In this document: positions 34,924 to 44,135 of the stretch, in pieces
Layout: each line of letters opens with the position of its first letter
Position numbering within the stretch: position 1 is the stretch's first letter
From: Tricholoma matsutake
Lineage: Eukaryota; Basidiomycota; Agaricomycetes; Agaricales; Tricholomataceae
Reading direction: 5' to 3'
Assembly: GCA_026075535.2 (NCBI GenBank)
Contig: AP026538.1
Coordinates: 11,346,001 to 11,410,000, forward strand
DNA length: 64,000 bases
Position numbers and translations under genes: made by a program
Notes under the pieces: generated by a model
Seen by the model: the letters and a program-made list of their open reading frames with translations, nothing else
What the model was told of the DNA's origin: nothing
Databases searched by the model: none

Positions 34924-35921
34924 ATGTCTTCACAAGATATCAATCCTGAATGGAAACTCGTACCGATTGGCAGAGGCAGCTTTGCCACCGTCTCGATCCT
35001 TTCGGGTCGCCCCGTGGCATTTAAGCATGTTATCTTTACCAGCCGTACTCCCGAACTCAAAACCGAATTTGAAACTCTTCGCGCCTTATACGATTTCTGT
35101 AATACGGATTCCTTCTTCGCTATTCCACGCCCACTCGCCTACTACGACCCAGAACTTTCCTCCAGCTTCGTTTCTCCTGAGGGCTCTCCTGTATCGAAAG
35201 GGCGATCCCGAGCTCGTCGTCCCTTGGTCACTGAGGACGATTTCAAAGCCCTCAAGCTAGACAGCGCTGCATATGCGATGGATCAAGTTCTCCCCCTTCC
35301 CTTGTCCACAGCCCTCAATATCCGCACGTTGTTCTACCCACCTGGCGCTGGTGACGCAGCCATCCCATCACTCTGTCGCCTATACTTCGGCAAGGCCCTG
35401 GACGCACGTCCCAGTCGTTTTTTTAACTCTGCGAATTTTCCTTTGGACGTATCCAGGTATCGCCAGTTGCTCGACACTGCCAAGGGCGACGATTACCCCA
35501 GTTTGGATGAGATCGCTACTGGCATGGGAGAGATGCTAGGTCGCCTGCACTGGCGTAGTGGGTACGATGGCCGCGATATTGAGTTCGTTATGGGTGGGGC
35601 CTCTTTCAGTGGTGTCGTGATGAATGTCATAGACTTCAACCAGGTACGTGTCCATTTCTATGTCTGCTAGAGTTCCACTAACAACTCCGTTTTAAGATGC
35701 GTGTCTGGTCCAGGGAGCAGGACAAGATTCATCAGCTCATCGAGGCATTCTTCACCAATGATCCGTATTATCCTCGCCCTCGCCTTGACGACCAGCTTTA
35801 TCAGATGTTTTGCATCGGTTACATGGAGGCATACCCGAAGGAGGTCAAAGAAGCTGTGGAACTTGCGGCAGCCTTTCTCCGCGGAATTGAGGCGGAACAG
35901 GCTAAGCGTGATGCTCCATAA
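34924..35921 (+). CDS. DUF3669-type protein with a kinase-like fold; apparently intact two-exon gene
   Basis: Exon 1 is 34924-35643 and exon 2 is 35697-35921. The intron 35644-35696 (53 nt) has GTACGT, a CTAAC branch and TTTAAG. The product is 314 residues. The N-terminus VPIGRGSFATVS resembles a glycine loop and RPVAFKHVI supplies a Lys. The C-terminal half has GEMLGRLHWRSGYDGRDIEFV and GVVMNVIDFNQ (an Asp where APH-like kinases bind metal). Exon 2 carries NDPYYPRPRLDDQLYQMF, a pattern typical of the DUF3669 C-terminus. The classical HxDxxxxN catalytic loop is not visible, so activity is uncertain. The first in-frame ATG is at 34780 (362 residues), but the extra 48 residues look like leader. 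This is the only gene in the window with no disabling change and with balanced, GC-richer codons. Confidence 0.8.
35644..35696 (+). other. Intron of the DUF3669-type gene
   Basis: 53 nt, donor GTACGT, branch CACTAAC, acceptor TTTAAG. It is phase 0, and removing it joins IDFNQ to MRVWSREQ. Typical size for Agaricomycetes. Confidence 0.85.
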
Positions 35922-36655
35922 GCTTAGCTCCACATTCATATCCAATATTCAAACATGTACAGTAGGCTCTAGCGCTTATGGGATCTGTTGTTTGGGGAAG
36001 GCTTATTTCGACAAGAGGGTTTTGTCAGTGTTCTGAAGTTTTCGAGTACTCGTACAGTCATGTGTGGTAGAGTAGGCGCTTCTGCATAGGGGTTAACCCT
36101 CTGACAGAATTGCTGATGTTTAATGGGCATGATATGAAATACTTTTGCTGAGTCAATTTTAATTTCTGACTCAGACAGATCTTGAGATATATGTTCCCTC
36201 TAACATATTACCACAATTGCAGGATAGTTCAGGTTTCAGAGAATATTGAGAATGTCAGATCAACCATCTGGTGAATTATCAGGTGATGCTGGTGCTATCT
36301 AGGGCTGGGAATAGGTGTCAGGTTGAGGAAGCATATGCTTAATGCTCCTTAAAGTCAAAATTAAGCAGAATTAAGCAAATAGCTATCAAGGAGATCTTGC
36401 TTAGAATCAGGGTCATTTCCTGAATTAAGCAAAATTCATCCTTATTCACTTAATTTCTCCTTATATTGTTGCTTAAACTTCTTTTCTGAAAGTATCAGCT
36501 CTTAGAGGGCTGCCTAGCCATGTCAATAAGGAATTTAAGGAGACATTTAAGGAGACATTTCAGTAGGCAGAAGGTTAAGCAAAAAAGTAAGAATTATAAG
36601 AAAGATATATTTGGCTATTGAAATAGAGTATAGTACACACATACATCATAACCGC
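35922..36655. other. Intergenic, includes a TTAAGCA-rich repeat fragment
   Basis: No gene. From about 36300 (GGGCTGGGAATAGGTG) to 36600 the motif TTAAGCA and its complement recur at least seven times, with TTAAGGAGACAT duplicated near 36535-36560. This looks like a truncated short non-autonomous transposon, but the right end is not recognisable and no inverted ends could be paired. Confidence 0.4.
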
Positions 36656-36660
36656 TAACT

Positions 36661-36691
36661 AACCCTCCTCACACAAGATGTGAGGGGGTGG
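36661..36691. repeat. CCCTC/GAGGG hairpin (type 3)
   Basis: CCCTCCTCACACAAGATGTGAGGGGG: a CCCTCNTCACA arm and a TGTGAGGGGG arm with a short loop. It precedes a low-complexity region and a palindrome 1 copy, as in elements B and C, but no TIR is visible to its left. Confidence 0.7.
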
Positions 36692-36837
36692 GCATACAAC
36701 ATAAGTAAAATGATGCCTGTCATTGGCATGTCATGGTGCTGCTGTCTCTGTCCTGCTCTCCTCATGTCGTCCCTGTCCCGGGCCTCATTTCATCATCCTT
36801 GTCATTGTCATCGCTGGTGTCTCCATTGTCATCATCC

Positions 36838-36950
36838 CATCCCTGTCCCTGTCCCCATCCCTGTCCCTGTCCCCATCCCTGTCCCTGTCCCCATCCCTGT
36901 CCCTGTCCCCATCCCTGTCCCTGTCCCCATCCCTGTCCCTGTCCCCATCT
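36838..36950. repeat. CATCCCTGTCCCTGTCCC minisatellite
   Basis: Six to seven perfect tandem copies of an 18-base unit. The frames across it encode simple SLSLSP or PCPCPH peptides and are not genes. Confidence 0.9.
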
Positions 36951-37439
36951 CCATTTCATCATCAGCCCTGTTGTCATTGTCCCTCTTCAGTGTTCCCTGT
37001 TTCCATGCCACAAGCAGTTGCTCGCAGCATTGGTTGCAACCACTATATAGCCTATACTACTCAGGTAAATCTATGTAGTGTATTCCAAAAAATGCAACTA
37101 ATATAAACTAATTATACTCATATTATGTAGTGTTTAAAGGTCTGGTCTATAGCACCGGAAAAAGACTGAAGACCAAACCAAACCGACACACGGTCTGGTC
37201 CATTTTTTGGTTGTGGTTGCTTACTTTCGAGCTCAGTCCAGTTGCTGGTTGCCTTGTTTTGAAAATATTTAAAAACCATTACAAAACCAGTTGCAATTGG
37301 TTGCAACTGGTCTTCTCACAGTATATACAATGTACTACATACATGCTTAAAAGTAAGAAAATATAACTAACATAAGTACTAATCATAACTATTTATCATA
37401 CAGTTACACTACATTACACTACAATTGCATGCAGTGGGA

Positions 37440-38030
37440 CAAGTCGGGGTAGAAAGGTAGTCATTTGGCGGGTACTTATATACCCTGTGGCCATGCACAG
37501 ACCATGTGGTCATGTGCTCCTGAAAAAAAGAAAAGTGGCACCATTGCCAGATGACTCCCATGACAACAAATAACTCCCACAACTCCCATCCCATGCATCC
37601 ACCACGACCATCAACACATGTACACCACCTGCCCCAAAAGCACTGCCAATGAATGAATGCAAAGCAGATGGCCCAAATGACAACCAGCATTGGTTGGGCT
37701 GTCAAGTATGATTTTTTTGTTTAATCTTATTTCTTTTACTAATAATTCTTTTTGTAGTTTCTATCTTTTGCAAATGACATCACCTAGCCACGATGCAATG
37801 CACCTGGGCCCTCACCATACCCCACCCATGCCCTATGTCACCGCTGCAAGCCTCTGCTTGCAGGGTGGCAATGGGTCCCATTTCTGGATGACGACGACAA
37901 TGATGCAACAACAACGTGGCACCAACATGCCACCATGCTGCCACATCACAGCACCACCAGCCTGCCACATCACAGCACCACCAGCCCACCTGCGAGCCAC
38001 AGCTCACAGGGGTAGATGGAGGTGCTGACA
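37440..38030 (+). pseudogene. Exon-intron relic with palindromes inside element E (plus strand)
   Basis: The first exon-like block (about 37440-37705) is clearly homologous to 38660-38914 outside the element (shared GACCATGTGGTCATG, AAAGTGGCACCA). It ends in palindrome 2 (37670-37703), followed at once by an intron-like segment 37706-37757 (GTATGA, TACTAATAA branch, TTTGTAG). The next block carries palindrome 1 (37839-37868). Peptides are Pro/His/Thr-rich with no known domain and contain stops. The homologous copy outside suggests that the block moves or duplicates as a unit. Confidence 0.45.
37670..37703. repeat. Palindrome 2, element E copy
   Basis: GGCCCAAATGACAACC..GGTTGGGCTGTC. The plus-strand donor GTATGA begins at 37706. 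Confidence 0.65.
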
Positions 38031-38876
38031 ACCATGGGGACAACAAACGAGAACATGAACAGGGGGGATGACATGGAGAAGACAACAACAATGGCAAAAA
38101 ATGGGAGGGTGGCAACAAATGACAGGGAGGGGATGATGAATGACAGCATGGGGACAACATGACAACAGGATGATGGACGACAACACAGGGACGACAACAC
38201 AAGGATGACAAATGACAACACAGGGACAATGAATGATGGGCCAACAATAACAAATACCCAGGACAATGTATGATGCCCCACTCTTGCTACAAATGCAAGT
38301 CTGTGGGTTCTTTTTTTCTTTTTTTTTTCTTTTTTTTTTCTTTTCTTTATTTTGTTGTGATGGATGCACCTTGCAGGTGTTGTTCACCCTTTTTTTTCTT
38401 TTTCTTTTGATTAGCAACACCCCACTGCTGTGAGCACCTGCTTGCAGGGTGTACATGTATTTACTAAATGGGAAAAACCAGTTAGAATCGGTTGGAACTG
38501 GGCAACTGAACCAATTAGGACTGGTCCTAGTTGGTTCCATTGCAGTCCTTCCATTTTTGGTGTCGGTTGGGACTGGTTGCAGTCATGGTTGCCTCACTTG
38601 GAGGTCAGAAAACTGGACCGAACCAGACCTTAAAACACTAATATTATGGTATACAAAAGGGCAATGGGAACCCTGGGGGCAAAAAGTACTCATTTCATGA
38701 GTGCTGATATACCCCATGGCTGTGCCCAGACCATTTGGTCATGCTTGTGCTCCCAAAAAAGAAAGTGGCACCACTTTCCAAACAACTCCCACAACCACCA
38801 ATGACCCACAACACCACATCTGCTCTACCACCCACACCACCTACTTCAAAAAGACCTTGGTGGATGACTGGAAAGT

Positions 38877-38910
38877 GCACCCAAATGACAAACTAGTTGT
38901 CATTTGGGCC
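38877..38910. repeat. Palindrome 2, copy outside element E
   Basis: CACCCAAATGACAAAC..AGTTGTCATTTGGGCC. The plus-strand donor GTATGT begins at 38915. Confidence 0.75.
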
Positions 38911-39045
38911 ACAGGTATGTTTTTTCATTGTTAACCTGTTCTTTTCTAACATACTCTTCATGTTTAGATTCTTACCTTTTGATAACGATGTCACCAACTG
39001 CCCTGTGCTACCACAATGGTGCTGATGCCAACAATGGTTAATCCC

Positions 39046-39076
<31 letters not shown>

Positions 39077-39117
39077 GCAACATGGATACACTGTCATCAC
39101 CACCCTGCCTGTGAAGT

Positions 39118-39149
39118 GGGCCCAAATGACTAATGTCATTTGGGCCATA
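39118..39149. repeat. Palindrome 2, copy beside the left end of element F
   Basis: GGGCCCAAATGACTAATGTC and complement arm ATTTGGGCC. Element F starts 3 bases later, where a donor would be expected. Confidence 0.75.
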
Positions 39150-39316
39150 GGGAGGTCTTTACACTCCCCCACCTTTCCCAGTGGACTCTGACTGGAGTCT
39201 GACCAGACTGACTGGAGTCCAACTGGAGTCCACTGGGACTGGTCACCAGCCAACTGCCTGCAAAGTTGCTAGTCCAGTCAGAATCCACTGAAAAAGTGTG
39301 TAAGAAAAGGAATTGA

Positions 39317-39395
39317 ACCCAGATCCCTGTAGGTTGCTTATGTAATCATAATACACAATATAACCCTTACACCACAGTACCTTGTGTAAGGTATC
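39317..39395 (-). other. tRNA-like pol III module inside element F, left side
   Basis: On the minus strand TGTGGTGTAAGGGTTATATTG fits an A box and D arm and GATCTGGGTTCAATTCC fits a B box very well. Spacing is about 50 bases. It points outward toward the left tip. Confidence 0.6.
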
Positions 39396-39706
39396 ATCTA
39401 CTTGCGTTAGGTACCGTTGTGCAGCTGTGTATGACAAAGCATATAGCTGCATCATCAAATGTGCCAGCTCATCAAGCCAAGCCATTTCAAAGCCACTGGA
39501 ATATCTCAGGAACCATTTCTCTGATCGCTTAGAGTTGACAGGAGACCCCTTGGCTTTTGATGGGATCTAGCTCCTCAAATATTTTAGTGATCTTATGTAA
39601 TTTATTTCCCAAGATAGCAAAAAACGCGGCTTGAGCCAAGCACTGTATGCAGTTGACAACGATGACGACGACGCCTACCAGCACCCCCCAGAGCCAACAA
39701 CACACC

Positions 39707-39855
39707 CACCCCATGCCTGGGAGCCTCTGCTCACAGGGTGGATGGGTCCCACGCTGACAAGCAGCTGCTCATTGGGTGGATGGTGGGCACACCAGGGATA
39801 AGATGACCATGGCACCCATCCCTATGCCCATGAGCAACTGCTCATAGGGTGGATG
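39707..39855. repeat. Palindrome 1 copies in element F (three)
   Basis: Copies at 39707-39745, 39751-39780 and 39816-39855, closely spaced. The third (CCTATGCCCATGAGCAACTG and its partner arm) forms an almost complete inverted repeat with CATAGGGTGG. Confidence 0.82.
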
Positions 39856-40050
39856 ACGGGTGCGGCTTGCTACAGCGATGGACACATGCGAGGAGGGGTG
39901 GGTCCACCCCAGACCACATCCCCCAACCCCCCCCCACATTTCCCAACCCCCCCTCCACATTTTGCATGGGGAGGGGTCTTTATTTTTAATTTATCTCTGC
40001 CCCCCCTCACACCAAATGCAATGGTTATATATATTGTAGTACTTATGAAT

Positions 40051-40182
40051 CCCCCCCTCAGGTTAGGCATGAGGGGTTTAGTTTTTTATGTACATAGTAG
40101 TAATCCCTCCTCTCTCACATCTTGTGAGAGGGGTTATTATTGTATTATACCCACTCCCTCGTGTCCTACACAAGGGATGTGG
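40051..40182. repeat. CCCTC/GAGGG hairpins (type 3) in element F
   Basis: Three inverted repeats: 40051-40079 (CCCCCTCAGG..GCATGAGGGG), 40105-40135 (CCCTCCTCTCTCACA..TGTGAGAGGGG) and 40154-40178 (TCCCTCGTGT..ACACAAGGGA). They sit between the palindrome 1 cluster and the right tRNA-like module, mirroring the order in element B. Confidence 0.7.
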
Positions 40183-40282
40183 TTAATTAAAAATTTTTGA
40201 TCTTAATTGTTTGAAAAATGCCTCCTTGAAGAATATGAAAAGTTGAGTCATAAATAAACCTTATATTAGGCCCTAATAAGTC

Positions 40283-40368
40283 TCCTGTGGCTCAAGTGGT
40301 TGAGCACACTTGTTTGGTTTGTCATGTGATTCCTTATTGTGAGGTCTTGAGTTCAATTCCTGCACTAC
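40283..40368 (+). other. tRNA-like pol III module inside element F, right side
   Basis: TGGCTCAAGTGG (A box) and TTGAGTTCAATTCC (B box), almost identical to 65-145. Points outward toward the right tip. Confidence 0.6.
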
Positions 40369-40627
40369 ACAAATTTGTTTTGTGGGTCCTTTATGAAATT
40401 CACCAAGTCCAAAGTCCTTTGAGCTTAGTATCTAATTGACTTATCATTGGTTGAAATGCATTCCACTCAGACTCCAGTTGGACTCCAGTTGGACTCCAGT
40501 GGGGGATTGAACTCTACATGACTTAGTGTAGTTCAATTGGACTCCACTTGGACTCCATTTGGACTCTGGTTGGACTCCAGTCAGTCTGGTTGAAGTCCAC
40601 TAGGACAGGTGGGGGACTGTAAAGATC

Positions 40628-40724
40628 CACCCTGTGAGCAGTTGCTTGCAGGCATGGATGTTGTCTTGTAGGTGGTGATGTAGGGGATCCACCACCCCAC
40701 GAGCAGTGGCTCATGGTGGTGGGT
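40628..40724. repeat. Palindrome 1 copies just right of element F (two)
   Basis: 40628-40658 (CCACCCTGTGAGCAGTTG..) and 40689-40724 (CCACCCCACGAGCAGTGG..). Confidence 0.82.
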
Positions 40725-41620
40725 GTTGTTAGCAGGTGAGGGTGGCAACTACAAAAAGAAAACACACTGTTAATGGATAAAACAAAGCAAAGAAGAAGAA
40801 AAAATGTACCGGGGGGGGCCAAATGACATGTTGTTTGGCCCCCCCCACCTTGCCCTCGTCCCCTTGTTCTCCCTTCTCATCCCACTCCATATCCACCCCA
40901 TGGTGGGGGTGCCAAGCATGCCAGGGGGTTGGGACGTGTCTGGGGGGTCTGTGACATGCCTGGGGGTGTGCTTGTTCATTCCTGGGCCATGGTCTGTGTT
41001 CCAGAGAGGGGCAGAGCGGGAGGTATAGCCATCATTGATGAACATGTCGTTGATGATGTGGCAGGCTGTGTAGATGTGTGAGGCATCGTCGTGGGCTCAT
41101 GGGGCGAAACGGGGGCAAGGGGGTAGAGCAGGGAGGGACTGGAGGGTGCAGACAGCTTCCCAGAGCATCCTTGTAGGTCCTGGAGCTGGTGGCAAGGTTC
41201 ATCCAGAGAGCAGACAACATGTTTTGATGAGCACAGTTGCTCGTCATCTTGAGACTCCATTTCCTCGGCAGTAGACGGGCCCTGTGTTGTTTACAGCCTT
41301 GTTGACCATCTCTGGGGTGTCAGTGGTTGTCTGGGTGACCCTAGGTGTTGTTTCACAGCGGGTTGTAGCAGTACTTGCCACTGTTGTTGGGGTGACAGAG
41401 CAGGGCTCAGGGTGCAAACAACCCCCTGACATCCCATTTGGACAGGGAGGAGGGGTGTGCGCGTGCATTGTATGTTGTTGTGGTAGTAGATAAGCTAAAA
41501 ATAAGAAAAGAGCAGTCAGCATTTGAAAAAAACAATTAAACACTTAATTTACATGTGGAGGGGCCTCATGCTCCTCCCAGCTACATAGAAAACATCTCAC
41601 ATCCCTTTTGGAGGGGAGGA
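40630..41620 (-). pseudogene. Exon-intron relic with palindromes (minus strand)
   Basis: Intron-like segments on the minus strand: about 41498-41551 (GTAAAT to TTTTTAG) and 40749-40809 (GTACAT to TTTTGTAG). The middle block contains overlapping open stretches at 40976-41260 and 40770-41045, Ser/Pro/Thr-rich, with no known domain. It ends with palindrome 2 (40812-40847) directly at the donor of the second intron. The last block holds two palindrome 1 copies. The order matches elements B and E in the opposite orientation. Confidence 0.42.
40812..40847. repeat. Palindrome 2, copy right of element F
   Basis: GGGGGGGCCAAATGACA..TGTTGTTTGGCCCCCCC. The minus-strand donor GTACAT (40804-40809) is adjacent. 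Confidence 0.75.
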
Positions 41621-42515
41621 GAAAACCTCATGATGCCAGGTGTAGTCATTATGAAGATATGCAGAAATCTAGAGTGGGAGAGATAAGAATCATCAGTTTG
41701 GCTGATCACAAGGATAAGAAAGTCAAAAACATGCTTACTTTCATGTTACAGGGTCCCAAGTACTAGATGGCAGTAGAAAACAAAGAAGGAGAGCATAGGA
41801 TAGCGTAGATGAAGAGAGGGAGAGCAGGCAACATGGGACAAACAAGCCAGCATGATAGCAACTGACATGTGCTATATTTGGATGGCTAAGCCACTCTGAG
41901 CTGCTCTGGAGCTGTGAAAATCAGCTTGGCTTGTGAGCTGGAGCTGCAAAATTGGCTTAGCTGCGTGAGCTGAGCTGTGGCAACACTAGCAGCAATGGTG
42001 TGGATAGACTCTTGAACAAAGGCCTGCCATACTTGATGATGTTACAACCGATGAAACCCATGTTGCTGTGTTTTTCCAAAAGAATTGTTCCAGAATTCCA
42101 TGTATGATGAGGCTGAGGCATGAAAGCTGTATGTGGCATTCACAACAGCATTTGAGAAAACCCGATCGACCTATACACTTTGACCAACTTTGAGGAATTT
42201 GGCAGAATTCAAATACAAGCTGGTGAACTGGTTCTCTTCATTGATTTCTGGAGTGCGCTTAGTGTATATCATGGGTATGGGAATACCCGCGGTATTCATG
42301 TGACAGTGTACACAGGTACGCGGTATCCAAAAAATCAAACCTGTAGCACACCACAACCCGTTGCACGGTGTTGCGGGTTTCAACAGGTTTTGCATTCAGC
42401 TTTATTTTCACTTCCAAATGATCCAATATTTAGCCTACATGGTAGAGTATTTGCAAAGATATGAGGGATTTTGTGGGCCAAAGGTTGTTTTGCTCTATCT
42501 CAATGATTAGTTATT
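41621..42515. other. Intergenic, no gene; possible MITE end near 42290
   Basis: No recognisable coding. At 42270-42345 palindromic GGGTATGGGAATACCC and repeated GCGGTAT motifs followed by ACCCGTTGCACGG/TTGCGGGT resemble the tips of fungal MITEs, but inverted ends could not be paired. Confidence 0.3.
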
Positions 42516-43135
42516 TATTCCCCTTGCAAATTGGTGCTCTACATTGCATATAGTATATCTACACTCTCCCCAAATAATTAGTTGAATAACCCAACCGTTC
42601 CTTTTTTGTATGCACCCCTTCCTCCTAGTTTACCTAAGAAACCCATCCCACCATATTTCCACAGTGTCTCAACGGATCCTTTCGCAAATTTGTATTTTAC
42701 ATCACATATAGTATATATACACCCTCCCCTAAGCATTAGTTGAACGAAGTAACCGTTCCTTTTTGGTATGCACCCCTTCCTCCTAGTTTACCTAAGAAAC
42801 CCATCCCACCATATTTCCACAATGCCTCAACGGATCCTTTCGCAAACTTGTATTTTACATTATATATAATATATATGCACCCTCCCTTAAGCGTTAATTG
42901 AACGACTTAAGCGTTCTTTTTTGGTATGCACCCCTTCTTCCTAGTTTACCTAAAAAGCTCGTCCCACTATATTTCCACAATGCCTCAACGGATCTTTTCG
43001 AAAATTTGTATTTTACATTATATATAGTATATATACACACTCCCTTAAGCATTAGGTGAATTACTTAGTTGTTCTTTTTTGGTATGCACATCTTCCTCCT
43101 AGTTTACCCAAAAAGCTCATTTACTGTATTTCAAT
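42515..43135. repeat. 158-bp tandem satellite, about four units
   Basis: CGGATC(C/T)TTTCG recurs at 42673, 42831 and 42989, exactly 158 bp apart, and a more divergent unit precedes the first. Each unit has an AT-rich part (TATATAGTATATATACAC), TTGGTATGCACCCCTTC and CCTAGTTTACC. Identity falls toward both array ends, as expected for an old tandem array. No open reading frame spans it. Confidence 0.88.
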
Positions 43136-43356
43136 GTGAGCAGTGTGAGTCAGGGCACCATCTACTGGGCTTGCACACCCCCTGGAGTTAAAGCAGTATG
43201 TAAATGGATGCATGTAGAGGTGGGGAGTGGGAGGAAGAGCTATACACCAGAGACCAGGTTGAACCAAGTAGTCCCAAAAAGGCAATAAACCAAATCCCCC
43301 TTCAGAATGGTGCGAAAAACTTTGTATAACACTTTTATTGTATTACTCTATACTTA

Positions 43357-43817
43357 CAGCCGTTTCCGAAAACCTTGAGAATGCGTGATTTATTTTGTTC
43401 GCGATCCAATATAATAAATTAGCAATATATTCGCTTACCTCAGCTGATCCATGTCACTGAGAGCAGGACTGAGTGGGGAAGAAGCTTGAGTGAGTTCCAA
43501 ATCCACAGGTTGCAGTCCTGCATATGCTGGAGGTGGTGGGGTAAAATATGGAGGTGGTGGACTTGCTGTTGGAATCTGGGGCAACATTAGAGTGCCGAGA
43601 CAGAGGATTTGAAAACTGAAGTAATGAATGACAAGAGTTGAACGAGTAAAGACAGTATGGATGGTAACGAGTGAGTTTGAAGAGAGGGAAGAGACCTCTC
43701 GTCGAGTGGCCCAGACAGTATCAGATCAGCTGAGGTAAGCCTAATATATTGCTAATTTATTATATTGGATCGTGAACAAAATAAATCACGCATTCTCAAG
43801 GTTTTCGGAAACAGCTG
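43357..43817. mobile_element. Tc1/mariner-like MITE, 461 bp, with about 95-bp inverted ends
   Basis: Left end CAGCCGTTTCCGAAAACCTT and right end AAGGTTTTCGGAAACAGCTG are inverted with one mismatch. Similarity continues about 95 bp to GATCAGCTGAGGTAAGC on both arms. TA dinucleotides flank both ends (43355-43356 and 43818-43819), the standard target duplication of this superfamily. The interior encodes no transposase but includes an open, Pro-rich exon-like piece. Confidence 0.88.
43439..43587 (-). pseudogene. Captured exon-like fragment inside the MITE
   Basis: On the minus strand an ATG at 43585-43587 opens a frame without stops (MLPQIPTASPPPPYFTPPPP, then YAGLQPVDLELTQASS and SPALSDMDQLR) up to a splice donor GTAAGC in the inner part of the left arm. 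A Pro-rich peptide with a start and a donor suggests a host first exon captured by the element. The donor lies in the inverted arm, so the same signal occurs on both strands. No family recognised. Confidence 0.4.
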
Positions 43818-43819
43818 TA

Positions 43820-44135
43820 TACTGCCAATTACACACTATAGAACTTGAAAAATGGCAGGTAGTTACCGTGGTGAATCAGACCTGTTACGAGTCCGAGGTA
43901 CAAGGACTCGTCTTTTTAACTCGACCAACCACCCAGCAAAAGTGATACGTTAAGGCTGATGGCTTCGGAGTTTCAAGTCTTTCTGAATGCAGGCTTATAT
44001 TTTGAAGTCAGTCAAACTCAGCTGCTTACATATTTTCACATTCAGCGGGTTTTACCGACACGCAGATTTTGAACGAAAAAGGAAACTGTCATGTTGAGTC
44101 ACACTTCCTCAACAATGCTCAGCAATGCAATGTAC
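43820..44135. other. Intergenic, nothing recognised
   Basis: Only short frames and no repeat ends that I can pair. Confidence 0.4.

Larger units (their letters stand above)
37003..38451. repeat. Palindrome 1 copies in and around element E (four)
   Basis: Copies at 37003-37033, 37839-37868, 37981-38019 and 38422-38451, the first just outside and three inside element E. 37839 (CTGCAAGCCTCTGCTTGCAG) is a near-perfect inverted repeat. Confidence 0.8.
37128..38640. mobile_element. TIR element E, 1.51 kb, hAT-like
   Basis: Left end TAGTGTTTAAAGGTCTGG and right end CCAGACCTTAAAACACTA are inverted with one mismatch. The flanks repeat ATATTATG exactly (37120-37127 and 38641-38648). Subterminal regions on both sides carry inverted CCAGTTGCAATTGG / GGTTGGAACTGG motifs. 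The tip differs from CTTTACACT, so this is a distinct family, but the interior shares palindromes 1 and 2 and the exon-intron block with B, C and F. No transposase is encoded. Confidence 0.88.
38660..39150 (+). pseudogene. Second exon-intron relic with palindrome 2 (plus strand)
   Basis: The frame opening at 38701 (MLIYPMAVPRPFGHACAPKK) leads to palindrome 2 at 38877-38910, directly followed by an intron-like segment 38915-38967 (GTATGT, TTCTAACA, TGTTTAG). A further palindrome 2 copy (39118-39149) lies where the next exon end would be, and there element F inserted. A CAA microsatellite lies at 39050-39077. The reading of 38701-38914 is open, so a short coding exon is possible. No domain recognised. 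Confidence 0.42.
39152..40624. mobile_element. TIR element F, about 1.47 kb
   Basis: Left end GAGGTCTTTACACTCCCCC and right end GGGGGACTGTAAAG are inverted. The match continues through AGTGGACT..ACCAGACTGACTGGAGTCCAA on both sides. Both sides also carry a tRNA-like module pointing outward (39317-39395 minus, 40283-40368 plus). The interior has three palindrome 1 copies and three type 3 hairpins. No target duplication is evident (left flank GGGCCATAG, right flank ATCCACCC), so the two ends may have been brought together by recombination, or the site has decayed. The right end nearly duplicates positions 1-529. Confidence 0.72.

Noticed and set aside
36680..37106. Overlapping frames of 105-132 codons with SLSLSP or PCPCPH repeats
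   Set aside because: Caused by an 18-base minisatellite; three frames are open over the same bases, with no domain.
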